From positions 1 through 47,137 of the forward strand of contig NZ_JAAATX020000018.1 in assembly GCF_009908265.2 (NCBI RefSeq): a stretch of 47,137 nucleotides of DNA. Reading direction: 5' to 3'. Shown here piece by piece: positions 8,002 through 15,764 of the stretch (position 1 is the stretch's first letter; each line of letters starts with the position of its first letter). The position numbers were made by a program, and so were the translations under genes. Origin of the DNA: Paragemmobacter amnigenus (GTDB taxonomy: Bacteria > Pseudomonadota > Alphaproteobacteria > Rhodobacterales > Rhodobacteraceae). The notes beneath the pieces were generated by a model, which did not search any database, was not told where the DNA came from, and saw nothing but the letters and a program-made list of their open reading frames with translations.

Positions 8002-8451
8002 ATGCCTTCTTCCCACCCCCAAGACCCGGACCGCAAGTCGTGGATGTCCCTCCTTGCCCGCGCGCCGGCGGACAGGTTGGCCTCGCTCTTTCCCGATCCC
8101 TTGCCCGATCACACCCTGCTGCGTGCGCCCGAGATCGGATCCGTCATGGTGCAGGGGCGCATCGGCGGCACCGGGGCGCCCTTCAATCTGGGCGAGATGA
8201 CGGTGACGCGCTGCTCGCTGCGCCTGACCGACGGCACCGTCGGCCATGCCTACGTGCAGGGCCGCGACCGGACCCATGCTCTGCGCGCCGCCACCATGGA
8301 TGCGCTGATGCAGACCGATGCCGCGCCTGCACTGCGCCCGACCCTCGACACGCTGGCAGCCGAAGAAACCGCCCGCCGCACCACCCGCGCCGCCAAGGCC
8401 GCCGCCACCAAGGTCGATTTCTTCACCATGGTCAGGGGAGAGGACAAATGA
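8002..8451 (+). CDS. phnG: Phosphonate C-P lyase system protein PhnG
   Basis: A 149-residue subunit of the PhnGHIJ C-P lyase core complex. ATG 8002 is used because the usual PhnG opening (R-x-x-W-M-x-x-L-A-R-A) follows soon after; an upstream TTG at 7975 would lie in the operator. The family pattern is clear: RKSWMSLLARAPADRL, then G.VMVQGRIGGTGAPFNLGEMTVTRCSLRL and GHAYVQGRDRTHALRAATMDAL. In the known complex PhnG, PhnH, PhnI and PhnJ assemble as a hexameric-type core in the cytoplasm. Its stop overlaps the phnH start (ATGA). Confidence 0.9.
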   Translation: MPSSHPQDPDRKSWMSLLARAPADRLASLFPDPLPDHTLLRAPEIGSVMVQGRIGGTGAPFNLGEMTVTRCSLRLTDGTVGHAYVQGRDRTHALRAATMDALMQTDAAPALRPTLDTLAAEETARRTTRAAKAAATKVDFFTMVRGEDK

Positions 8452-9017
8452 CACCCGACACCCTGACCGGCGGCTTCGCCACCCCCCCTACAGACAGTGC
8501 CCGCGCCTTCCGCGCGATCCTTGATGCATTGGCGCGCCCCGGTACGATCCGCACCGTTGACGGTGCCGAGCCGCCCGCCCCCCTTTCGTCCGCCGCAGGC
8601 GCTGTGGCGTTGACGCTGCTCGACGGGACGACGCCTGTCCATCTGGCGGGCGATCACGACACGCAGGACTTGCGTGACTGGCTGACCTTCCACACCGGCG
8701 CGCCACTGGTCGCCGCAGCCGAGGCAGCCTTCGCCTTCGGAACGTGGGACGCGCTGCTCCCCCTCGACCGCTTTGCCATCGGCACGCCGGAATACCCCGA
8801 CCGCGCCGCAACGCTGGTGATCGAGATGCCGAACCTCCATCCGGAAGGCGCAACGCTGCGAGGCCCCGGCATCAAGGGCAGCGCCTATCTCTCGCTTCCT
8901 GCCACTGCCCCCTTCATCGCCAACCGCTCCCTCTTTCCGCTGGGCTTCGACGCCTTCCTGACCTGCGGCAACCGCATCGCGGGTCTGCCCCGGTCCACCA
9001 TCGTGAGGGATGCCTGA
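8448..9017 (+). CDS. phnH: Phosphonate C-P lyase system protein PhnH
   Basis: A 189-residue C-P lyase core subunit. The start is the ATG in the ATGA overlap with phnG; longer in-frame extensions upstream only shadow phnG. Family features: GGFATPPTDSARAFRAILDALARPGTIRTV at the N-terminus, the DDT/W-rich middle, and RGPGIKGSAYLSL...NRSLFPLGFDAFLTCGNRIAGLPRSTIV near the end. PhnH has a PLP-transferase-like fold but no known activity of its own; it stabilises the PhnGHIJ complex. The stop overlaps phnI by one base (TGATG). Confidence 0.9.
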   Translation: MTPDTLTGGFATPPTDSARAFRAILDALARPGTIRTVDGAEPPAPLSSAAGAVALTLLDGTTPVHLAGDHDTQDLRDWLTFHTGAPLVAAAEAAFAFGTWDALLPLDRFAIGTPEYPDRAATLVIEMPNLHPEGATLRGPGIKGSAYLSLPATAPFIANRSLFPLGFDAFLTCGNRIAGLPRSTIVRDA

Positions 9018-10105
9018 TGTATGTCGCCGTCAAGGGTGGCGAACGCGCCATCGACAATGCCCATGCCTTCCTTGCAGAAGAACGCAGGGGCGATCCGGCC
9101 ATCGCCGTGCTGACCGTCCCGCAAATCCGCGAACAGCTGCGCCTTGCCGTCAATCGCGTTATGGCCGAAGGCTCGCTCTATGACCCCGACCTCGCCGCGC
9201 TGGCGATCAAGCAGGCGCGCGGCGATTTGATCGAGGCGGTGTTCCTTATCCGCGCCTACCGCACGACCCTGCCCCGCCACGGCTTTTCCAGCCCGGTCGA
9301 GACGGCGCAGATGCACATGACCCGCCGCATCAGCGCGACCTTCAAGGACGCACCGGGGGGGCAGATCCTCGGCCCGACCTTCGACTACACCCACCGCCTG
9401 CTCGACTTCCGCCTCGCCGCAGACGGCGATGTTCCGCCCGCCCCCACGGCCCCCGCAACCCAAGGCCCGGTCCCCCACATCACCGGCTTCCTCAACCGCG
9501 ACGGCCTGATCGAAACGGCAGACCGCGACGACACACCCCCGCCGGACCTGACGCGCGAACCGATCGAACTGCCGGCCGACCGCGCCCTGCGTCTGCAAGC
9601 CATCACGCGCGGGGATGAGGGCTTCATCCTCTCCCTCGCCTATTCCACCCAGCGCGGCTACGGGCGCACCCATGCCTTCGTGGGCGAACTCCGTATCGGG
9701 ATGGTCGAGGTCGAGATGGACATCCCCGAGTTGGGCTTTGCCATCTGCATCGGCGAGGTGGAGTTGACGGAATGCGAGACCGTCAACCAGTTCAAAGGAT
9801 CAAAGACCGAACCCCCGCAATTCACGCGCGGCTACGGCCTGACCTTCGGCCAGACCGAACGCAAGGCCATCGCGATGAGCCTCGTCGACCGCGCCCTGCG
9901 CTGGAAGGAGCTGGGCGAAGATTTCACCGGCGCCCCCGCACAGGATGAGGAATTCGTCCTGATGCATGCCGACAACGTGCAGGCGACGGGGTTCCTCGAA
10001 CACATCAAGCTGCCGCATTACGTCGATTTCCAGAGCGAGCTTGAACTCATCCGCAAGCTGCGCGCCGAGGCGGCAGCCGCATCGCAGAAGGAGGCGGCGG
10101 AATGA
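9017..10105 (+). CDS. phnI: C-P lyase core protein PhnI (nucleosidase subunit)
   Basis: A 362-residue protein matching PhnI over its full length. It opens MYVAVKGGERAIDNAHAFL and contains QLRLAVNRVMAEGSLYDPDLAALAIKQARGD, and later ...YGRTHAFVGELRIG.VEVEM and EFVLMHADNVQATGFLEHIKLPHYVDFQSELELIRKLR. In E. coli PhnI, with PhnG, PhnH and PhnL, displaces the base of ATP with a phosphonate to give ribose 1-phosphonate 5-triphosphate. Translationally coupled to phnH (TGATG) and phnJ (ATGA). No truncation seen. Confidence 0.92.
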   Translation: MYVAVKGGERAIDNAHAFLAEERRGDPAIAVLTVPQIREQLRLAVNRVMAEGSLYDPDLAALAIKQARGDLIEAVFLIRAYRTTLPRHGFSSPVETAQMHMTRRISATFKDAPGGQILGPTFDYTHRLLDFRLAADGDVPPAPTAPATQGPVPHITGFLNRDGLIETADRDDTPPPDLTREPIELPADRALRLQAITRGDEGFILSLAYSTQRGYGRTHAFVGELRIGMVEVEMDIPELGFAICIGEVELTECETVNQFKGSKTEPPQFTRGYGLTFGQTERKAIAMSLVDRALRWKELGEDFTGAPAQDEEFVLMHADNVQATGFLEHIKLPHYVDFQSELELIRKLRAEAAAASQKEAAE

Positions 10106-10974
10106 CCGATCAATCCTACAACTTCGCCTATCTCGACGAACAGACCAAACGCATGATCCGCCGCGCCATCCTGAAAGGCATCGCGGTCCCCGGCTATCAG
10201 GTCCCCTTCGCCAGCCGAGAGATGCCGATGCCCTATGGCTGGGGTACGGGCGGCGTGCAGGTCACTGCCGCCTGCCTGACACCCGAAGACCGGCTGAAGG
10301 TGATCGACCAAGGCGCGGATGACACGACTAACGCCGTCTCCATCCGGAAGTTCTTCCAGCGCACCGCAGGCGTCGCCACGACCGAGGCGACGGCAGAGGC
10401 CACCCTCATCCAGACGCGCCACCGCATCCCGGAACACCCGCTGACCGAAGACCAGATTCTCGTCTATCAGGTGCCGATCCCCGAACCGCTCCGCTTCCTC
10501 GAACCGCGCGAGACGGAGACGCGCAAGATGCATTCGCTCGAAGAATACGGGCTGATGCATGTGAAGCTCTATGAAGACATCGCCCGCCACGGCTCCATCG
10601 CGACCTCATACGCCTATCCGGTCAAGGTGGAGGGGCGCTATGTCATGGACCCTTCGCCCATTCCGAAATTCGACAACCCGAAGCTTGGCGATTGCCCTGC
10701 CCTGCAACTCTTTGGCGCGGGTCGCGAACAGCGCATCTACGCCCTGCCGCCCCATACGCAGGTCGTCAGCCTAGACTTCGACGACCATCCGTTTCAGGCC
10801 ACGAAGGCCCCACATGACTGCGATCTCTGCGGCGCATCGGAAAGCTATCTGGACGAGGTGATCGTGGATGATGCGGGCAACCGGATGTTCGTCTGCTCGG
10901 ACACCGATTTCTGCCGCTCGCGGCGCGAGGCGGGCCATGCTGGCCGCCTGACGATGCAGGAGGCCGCAGAATGA
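10102..10974 (+). CDS. phnJ: Alpha-D-ribose 1-methylphosphonate 5-phosphate C-P lyase PhnJ
   Basis: The radical-SAM enzyme that breaks the carbon-phosphorus bond, 290 residues. The conserved cysteines are at 240, 243, 265 and 271 (CDLCG ... FVCSDTDFC), each one position before E. coli C241, C244, C266 and C272. The glycine that carries the radical in E. coli (G32) matches G31 in the motif IAVPGYQVPF. So the catalytic machinery is complete. The product is a 5-phosphoribosyl 1,2-cyclic phosphate, which needs a phosphodiesterase; no phnP is visible in the window. Overlaps phnI and phnK by ATGA. Confidence 0.95.
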   Translation: MTDQSYNFAYLDEQTKRMIRRAILKGIAVPGYQVPFASREMPMPYGWGTGGVQVTAACLTPEDRLKVIDQGADDTTNAVSIRKFFQRTAGVATTEATAEATLIQTRHRIPEHPLTEDQILVYQVPIPEPLRFLEPRETETRKMHSLEEYGLMHVKLYEDIARHGSIATSYAYPVKVEGRYVMDPSPIPKFDNPKLGDCPALQLFGAGREQRIYALPPHTQVVSLDFDDHPFQATKAPHDCDLCGASESYLDEVIVDDAGNRMFVCSDTDFCRSRREAGHAGRLTMQEAAE

Positions 10975-11759
10975 AGATGGAACCCATCACCGCCACGCCC
11001 CTGCTGCGCGTGGACAACCTGACGAAACGCTATGGCAGCCGCATCGGCTGCGCGGATGTATCCTTCGACCTCTGGCCCGGCGAAGTGCTTGGGATCGTGG
11101 GCGAAAGCGGATCGGGAAAATCTACCCTTCTGTCCTGCCTCGCCGGCCATCTGACACCGGATGAAGGGCAGGTGATCTTCGACACCGCAGGCGGCCCGCG
11201 CGACGTGCTGCGGATGACGGAACCCGAACGCCGCCGCCTGTCGCGCACCGACTGGGCCTTCGTCCACCAGAACCCCCGCGATGGGCTGCGGATGGGCGTG
11301 ACGGCGGGCGGCAACGTCGGCGAACGCCTGATGGCGGTCGGCGCGCGCCATTACGGCGACATCCGCGACCGCGCGACCGACTGGCTGGGGCGGGTGGAGA
11401 TCGCCGCCGAGCGCATCGACGACCGACCGACCGCCTTTTCCGGCGGGATGCAGCAACGGCTCCAGATCGCGCGCAACCTCGTGACTGGCCCGCGCCTTGT
11501 GTTCATGGATGAACCGACCGGTGGACTGGATGTGTCTGTGCAGGCAAGGCTGCTGGACCTGCTGCGCGGTCTGGTTCGCGAAATGGGCCTGTCGGCCATC
11601 ATCGTCACGCATGACCTCGCCGTGGTGCGCCTGCTTGCCGACCGCCTAATGGTGATGAAATCGGGGCGCGTGGTGGAACAGGGCCTGACCGATCAGGTGC
11701 TGGACGACCCGCAGCATCCCTACACGCAACTCCTCGTTTCCTCCGTCCTTCAGGTCTGA
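10971..11759 (+). CDS. phnK: C-P lyase complex ATP-binding protein PhnK
   Basis: A 262-residue ABC-type ATPase related to dipeptide-transport ATPases. Walker A GESGSGKST, signature FSGGMQQRLQIARN, Walker B LVFMDEPTGGLD, and the C-terminal DDPQHPYTQLLVSS typical of PhnK. There is no partner membrane gene; PhnK docks on the PhnGHIJ core and is not a transporter subunit. Overlaps phnJ by ATGA; phnL begins 3 bp after its stop. Confidence 0.92.
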   Translation: MKMEPITATPLLRVDNLTKRYGSRIGCADVSFDLWPGEVLGIVGESGSGKSTLLSCLAGHLTPDEGQVIFDTAGGPRDVLRMTEPERRRLSRTDWAFVHQNPRDGLRMGVTAGGNVGERLMAVGARHYGDIRDRATDWLGRVEIAAERIDDRPTAFSGGMQQRLQIARNLVTGPRLVFMDEPTGGLDVSVQARLLDLLRGLVREMGLSAIIVTHDLAVVRLLADRLMVMKSGRVVEQGLTDQVLDDPQHPYTQLLVSSVLQV

Positions 11760-11762
11760 CCC

Positions 11763-12446
11763 ATGATCCGCGTTTCCAACCTGTCCAAGACCTTCACCCT
11801 GCACAACCAGGGCGCGGCGGCGATCCCGGTGATGGAGGGGGCCACGCTCACCGTCGCCTCCGGCGAATGCGTGGGCCTGACCGGGGCCTCCGGCGCGGGG
11901 AAATCCACCCTCATGCGGATGATCTGGGGCAACTACCTAGCCGCCTCCGGCTCCATCAAGGTGGGCGACACCGACGTCGCCACCGCCGAACCGCGCCAGA
12001 TCATCGCGCTGCGCCGGGCGACGCTGGGATATGTGAGCCAGTTCTTGCGCGTCGTCCCCCGCGTTCCCACGCTGGACGTGGTGGCCGAACCCCTGCGCGT
12101 CCTCGGCGCGCCCGCCGACGAGGCACGCTCCCATGCCGCCACCCTTTTGACCCGCCTGAACATCCCCGAACGGCTCTGGTCCCTGTCGCCCACCACCTTC
12201 TCCGGCGGCGAACAGCAACGCGTCAACATCGCGCGCGGCTTCGCCCACCCCTACCCCGCGCTCCTCCTCGACGAACCCACGGCCAGTCTCGACGCCGCCA
12301 ACCGCGAAACCGTCCTGGCCCTGATCGAAGAGGCGAAGGGACGCGGCGCAGCTATCCTCGGCATCTTCCACGACGAAGGCGCGCGCGCCCGCGTCTGTGA
12401 CCGGCTTGTGGACGTGACGGCCTTCACGCCGAAGGCCGTCGCATGA
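11763..12446 (+). CDS. phnL: C-P lyase complex ATP-binding protein PhnL
   Basis: A 227-residue ABC-type ATPase. Walker [10 protein letters not shown], signature [14 protein letters not shown], Walker [12 protein letters not shown], and [21 protein letters not shown] at the C-terminus, all characteristic of PhnL. It works with PhnGHI in forming the ribosyl phosphonate triphosphate and also binds the core complex. Its stop overlaps the phnN start by ATGA, so translation is coupled. Confidence 0.92.
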   Translation: MIRVSNLSKTFTLHNQGAAAIPVMEGATLTVASGECVGLTGASGAGKSTLMRMIWGNYLAASGSIKVGDTDVATAEPRQIIALRRATLGYVSQFLRVVPRVPTLDVVAEPLRVLGAPADEARSHAATLLTRLNIPERLWSLSPTTFSGGEQQRVNIARGFAHPYPALLLDEPTASLDAANRETVLALIEEAKGRGAAILGIFHDEGARARVCDRLVDVTAFTPKAVA

Positions 12447-12985
12447 TAGGCCAACTCATCGCCGTCGTCGGCCCCTCCGGCGCGGGCAAGGACACGCTGA
12501 TCGACGCCGCCCGCATCACTCGTCCCGATCTGCTGATCGTCCGCCGCGTGATCACCCGCCCGACCGAAAGCGGGGGCGAGGATTTCGAGGGCGTGTCCGA
12601 GGCCGATTTCGCCGCCCGCAAGAAGCGGGGCGACTTCGCGCTGGACTGGCGCGCGCACGGCCTTCGCTATGGCTTGCCTGCTCTCCAGATCTCCGAACAC
12701 CTTGCAGGACGCGACGTTCTGTTCAACGGCTCGCGCCACGCACTCGACGCGGCCGCGATCCTCTTCCCGCACCTCCGCGTCATCCGCGTCTCCGCCCCCT
12801 CCGCCGTGCTGCGCGACCGCCTCCTCGCCCGGGGCCGCGAAACGGCCGAGGATATCGAAGCCCGTATCGCCCGCGCCAGCTATGACGTCCCGGCAGGACT
12901 GCATGTGACGGATGTGGTCAATGGCGGCACTTTGGCCGATGGCACTGCCCGCTTCCTTGCGGCGCTTCAGCCCGTCAACGCGTGA
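12443..12985 (+). CDS. phnN: Ribose 1,5-bisphosphate phosphokinase PhnN
   Basis: A 180-residue kinase of the guanylate-kinase-like fold that converts ribose 1,5-bisphosphate to PRPP, the last step of C-P lyase ribose recycling. The P-loop GPSGAGKDT is at residues 10-18, followed by [46 protein letters not shown], a family hallmark. The 3' end overlaps the oppositely oriented DUF1045 gene by 19 bp. Length and motifs are normal. Confidence 0.92.
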   Translation: MIGQLIAVVGPSGAGKDTLIDAARITRPDLLIVRRVITRPTESGGEDFEGVSEADFAARKKRGDFALDWRAHGLRYGLPALQISEHLAGRDVLFNGSRHALDAAAILFPHLRVIRVSAPSAVLRDRLLARGRETAEDIEARIARASYDVPAGLHVTDVVNGGTLADGTARFLAALQPVNA

Positions 12986-13656
12986 CGAGACAGCAGATGG
13001 AACCGTCCCGCCGCATCCTCGCCGAACAGGCACAGGTCCCCGATCACGAAGGGCCGGGGCAGAACCGGCGCAAGCCACGGCTCAAGCACCCCCAATACCG
13101 CCCGCGCCTGCGGCGCTTGCAGAGTGCCTGTCAGGGTCAGGTGAAACCGGAACTCCTCCATAACGTAGGGATAGCCCCACTGGTCCAGCAGCGCCCGTTG
13201 ACGTGCGGAAAGTCGTTCGGGCCGACGTTTAGCAACCTCTGCCCCGGTCAGGGCTGCACGCAACGGGTCAAGCTGGGTGACGACTTCCGCTCCCAGTTCC
13301 AGCAGATCCGCCTCATCGCCTTCGGGCAACAAAGCGACAAACCCCTTCAGCGCTGCCAGCTGAAGCCCCGGCATCACGACCGGGGCCAGACGCGCTGCAA
13401 GCCGTGCGACCTCCTGCTCCAGATCAGCACGGCCGACACCCTCCGCCAGCCGGAACGGGGCCTTGATCGTCCCGTGGAACCCATATTTCCGGGGCTCGGC
13501 AGTCAACGCCTCGACTGGCGCGGGCAAACCGTAGAGCGACGGATGCGCCACCGCAGCCCCCGTCACGGGATCCCAGCCAAGCCAGCTTGCCACCGCCCCG
13601 GCAAAAGCCCCGTCACGGGGCGCGTAGTAGATCGCATAGCGTCGAAATTCGTCCAT
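12967..13656 (-). CDS. DUF1045 phosphonate-metabolism protein, 2H-phosphoesterase-like
   Basis: A 229-residue protein of the DUF1045 family (TIGR03223-type), found almost only beside C-P lyase genes. Two H-x-T/S-type motifs of the 2H phosphoesterase superfamily are present: FHGTIKAPF near residues 79-87 and FRFHLTLTG near 168-176. Such enzymes hydrolyse cyclic phosphodiesters. As no phnP is visible here and PhnJ yields a 1,2-cyclic phosphate, this protein is a reasonable candidate to open that ring; this is inference. It overlaps the end of phnN tail-to-tail by 19 bp and is divergent from the canonical phnM across an 86-bp spacer. Confidence 0.8.
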   Translation of the reverse strand: MDEFRRYAIYYAPRDGAFAGAVASWLGWDPVTGAAVAHPSLYGLPAPVEALTAEPRKYGFHGTIKAPFRLAEGVGRADLEQEVARLAARLAPVVMPGLQLAALKGFVALLPEGDEADLLELGAEVVTQLDPLRAALTGAEVAKRRPERLSARQRALLDQWGYPYVMEEFRFHLTLTGTLQAPQARAVLGVLEPWLAPVLPRPFVIGDLCLFGEDAAGRFHLLSRHALTG

Positions 13657-13677
13657 GCGCGCCGCTCTAACGCTCGA

Positions 13678-13695
13678 CTGTCACACCCGTGTGAC
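13678..13695 (+). promoter_or_regulatory. Palindromic Pho-box-like site between DUF1045 and phnM
   Basis: On the plus strand CTGTCAC-ACCC-GTGTGAC forms two 7-mers in 11-bp phase; the first copy fits PhoB well. The same bases also form a near-perfect palindrome, GTCACAC-CC-GTGTGAC (13680-13695). It sits in the spacer between the divergent genes, 48 bp before phnM, so one site could serve both. Confidence 0.5.
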
Positions 13696-13742
13696 GGTCC
13701 TCGTGCACCACATCATCCTCCGACCGGAACCGAAAGACAAAG

Positions 13743-14876
13743 ATGACCGAAACCGTCCTGACCAATGCTCGCATCATCCTGCCCGATAGCATCCTGCACG
13801 GGTCCGTCCTGATCCGCGACGGCCTGATCGTCGACCTTTCCGACACCCCCACCCGCGCGGGCGAGGACCTCGAAGGCGACCTTCTTCTCCCCGGTCTGAT
13901 CGAGCTACATACAGACAATCTCGAACGCCATATCGAACCGCGCCCCAAGGTCGGATGGCCCCGCGCCGCCGCTATCATCGCCCATGACGCGGAACTTGCG
14001 TCGGTTGGCATCACGACCGTATTCGACGCCCTCCGCGTCGGTTCGGTGAAATCTAAAAAGGCCAATTACGGCGAATATGCCCGCGCTTTGGCGGATGAGA
14101 TCATGGCGCTGCGCGACACCGGCGCGCTGCGCATCTCCCACAAGATCCACCTGCGCGCCGAAGTCTGCTCCGAAACCCTGATAGATGAATTGGCGAAATT
14201 CGGCCCCGAGGACGGCATCGGCATCGTCAGCCTGATGGACCACACCCCCGGCCAGCGCCAATTCCGCGACATGACGCAACTGAAGAACTACGTTTGCGGC
14301 AAGCACGGCTTCTCCGACGCCGAATTCCGTGACCATATCGCCGCGCAAAAGGCCCTGTCGGATCGCTTCGCCACCGCCCACGAACAGGCCGCCGTGACCG
14401 AGGCGCGGCGCTTCGGCGCGGTGCTGGCAAGCCACGACGACACCACGCCTGACCACGTCACCCAATCCGCCCAGCACGGCGCGACCTTCGCCGAATTCCC
14501 CACGACGGTCGAGGCTGCGCAATCCTGCCGCGATCACGGCATCGCCGTGATGATGGGCGCGCCGAACCTCGTCCGCGGCGGGTCTCATTCAGGCAACGTG
14601 GCGGCGCAGGCGCTGGCGCAGTCCGACCTGCTCGACATCGTCTCCTCCGACTACGTCCCCTCCTCGCTCCTCTCCGCAGCGCTGATGCTGGGCGACCTCT
14701 GGGACGACCTACCGCGAGGCATCGCCACGGTAACCGCGGCCCCTGCACAGGCAGCGCGTCTCACGGATCGGGGCCAGATCGCCACGGGCAAGCGCGCCGA
14801 CCTGATCCGCGTGCGCCGGTTCGGCACGGCGGGCATGCTGCGGTCGACCTGGGTGGAGGGGCGGCGCGTCGCCTGA
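13743..14876 (+). CDS. phnM: Alpha-D-ribose 1-methylphosphonate 5-triphosphate diphosphatase PhnM (canonical)
   Basis: A 377-residue PhnM with the canonical metal site LPGLIELHTDNLERHIEPRPKVGWP (residues about 53-76; H-T-D-N-L-E). It also has LMDHTPGQRQFRDM, VLASHDDTTPDH, MGAPNLVRGGSHSGNVAA and SDYVPSSLL, all typical. It hydrolyses ribose 1-phosphonate 5-triphosphate to the 5-phosphate plus pyrophosphate, preparing the substrate for PhnJ. It is the best functional match to the adjacent C-P lyase operon. It converges on an acyltransferase gene; the two stop codons lie within one 10-bp palindrome, TGACGCGTCA (14874-14883). Confidence 0.93.
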   Translation: MTETVLTNARIILPDSILHGSVLIRDGLIVDLSDTPTRAGEDLEGDLLLPGLIELHTDNLERHIEPRPKVGWPRAAAIIAHDAELASVGITTVFDALRVGSVKSKKANYGEYARALADEIMALRDTGALRISHKIHLRAEVCSETLIDELAKFGPEDGIGIVSLMDHTPGQRQFRDMTQLKNYVCGKHGFSDAEFRDHIAAQKALSDRFATAHEQAAVTEARRFGAVLASHDDTTPDHVTQSAQHGATFAEFPTTVEAAQSCRDHGIAVMMGAPNLVRGGSHSGNVAAQALAQSDLLDIVSSDYVPSSLLSAALMLGDLWDDLPRGIATVTAAPAQAARLTDRGQIATGKRADLIRVRRFGTAGMLRSTWVEGRRVA

Positions 14877-14880
14877 CGCG

Positions 14881-15753
14881 TCACCACTTTACATGGGCGG
14901 GCCAGACGAATACCTCGTCCGACACACCGCCCAACCGCATCACGCTGTGGCGCAGTTTTGCGGCAACCTCACCCTTGGGTAACGCACGCAACGCGCCGGA
15001 TGATACCGGTGCACCGATCTCCATCTCCAGCCGCCGCCCCATCAGACGCCGCGTCTCGTGAAAGATCATCGCCAACCGCATCGGATAGGACAGATGGCTT
15101 GCCATCTGGAACAGGCGCGAGTTCTGACCATGAAAGAAAATCGGCAGTACCGTCACACCCGGAACCGTCGCCAGACGGCCCATGAAGGAATGCCATTCCG
15201 CATCGAATGCCCGCCCCCGCAGCGGTGCATTCGCCGTCGCGATCCCACCCGCCGGAAACATCGCGACCGCCTTCCCTGCGGCCAACAACTCAGCCGCCAA
15301 CCTGCGGCTCTGGGCTGAAGCCTTGCGCGCTTCGGCCGTCCCGCTAAAGTCGATGGGCAGCAGATGCTGGCTGACTTCCGGCGGCTGGCACAGGACCGCG
15401 TTGGTCAATATCTGCACGTTCCCCCGCAGGCGCATCCCCAACTGCCCCAGCGCCAACCCGTCCACGATCCCGTAAGGATGGTTCGCCACCAACAGCAACC
15501 CGCCTTCCTTCGGCACCGCAGCCGCAGGCACATGCCAGCGCATCTCCGCCGCGATCCGCAGCAGGCGCAGCGCCGCATCGAACACCGTCTCGCCCGCAGG
15601 CGGCGCGGCGGCCCAGTCGAGACACAAGCCCCGCAACATCGGTTGTCCGCTGATCCGCTCCACCGCCCGGATCAACCCGCGCCGGAAGCGCGGCATGCCG
15701 GGATGGGAATAGGTAAAGCCCGGCGCATCTTCCCCATAGGCGGTGTCCGTCAT
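14881..15753 (-). CDS. PlsC-like lysophospholipid acyltransferase
   Basis: A 290-residue member of the lysophospholipid acyltransferase (PlsC) superfamily. The start at 15753 (MTDTAYGEDAPGF) is 11 bp after the preceding stop; longer in-frame starts would overlap the phnM-like gene. The acyltransferase block I appears as VANHPYGIVDGLALG, a variant of the H-X4-D motif, and block III as MFPAGGIATA. It also has PIFFHGQNSRLFQMAS, seen in OlsA-like and related enzymes. It is the last gene of a six-gene operon with a phosphonate-type importer, a methyltransferase and a PhnM-like enzyme under apparent Pho control. A role in membrane lipid remodelling during phosphate starvation, or in acylating an imported lysolipid-like compound, is possible but not shown. 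Confidence 0.78.
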   Translation of the reverse strand: MTDTAYGEDAPGFTYSHPGMPRFRRGLIRAVERISGQPMLRGLCLDWAAAPPAGETVFDAALRLLRIAAEMRWHVPAAAVPKEGGLLLVANHPYGIVDGLALGQLGMRLRGNVQILTNAVLCQPPEVSQHLLPIDFSGTAEARKASAQSRRLAAELLAAGKAVAMFPAGGIATANAPLRGRAFDAEWHSFMGRLATVPGVTVLPIFFHGQNSRLFQMASHLSYPMRLAMIFHETRRLMGRRLEMEIGAPVSSGALRALPKGEVAAKLRHSVMRLGGVSDEVFVWPAHVKW

Positions 15754-15764
15754 CGCACCCTCCG

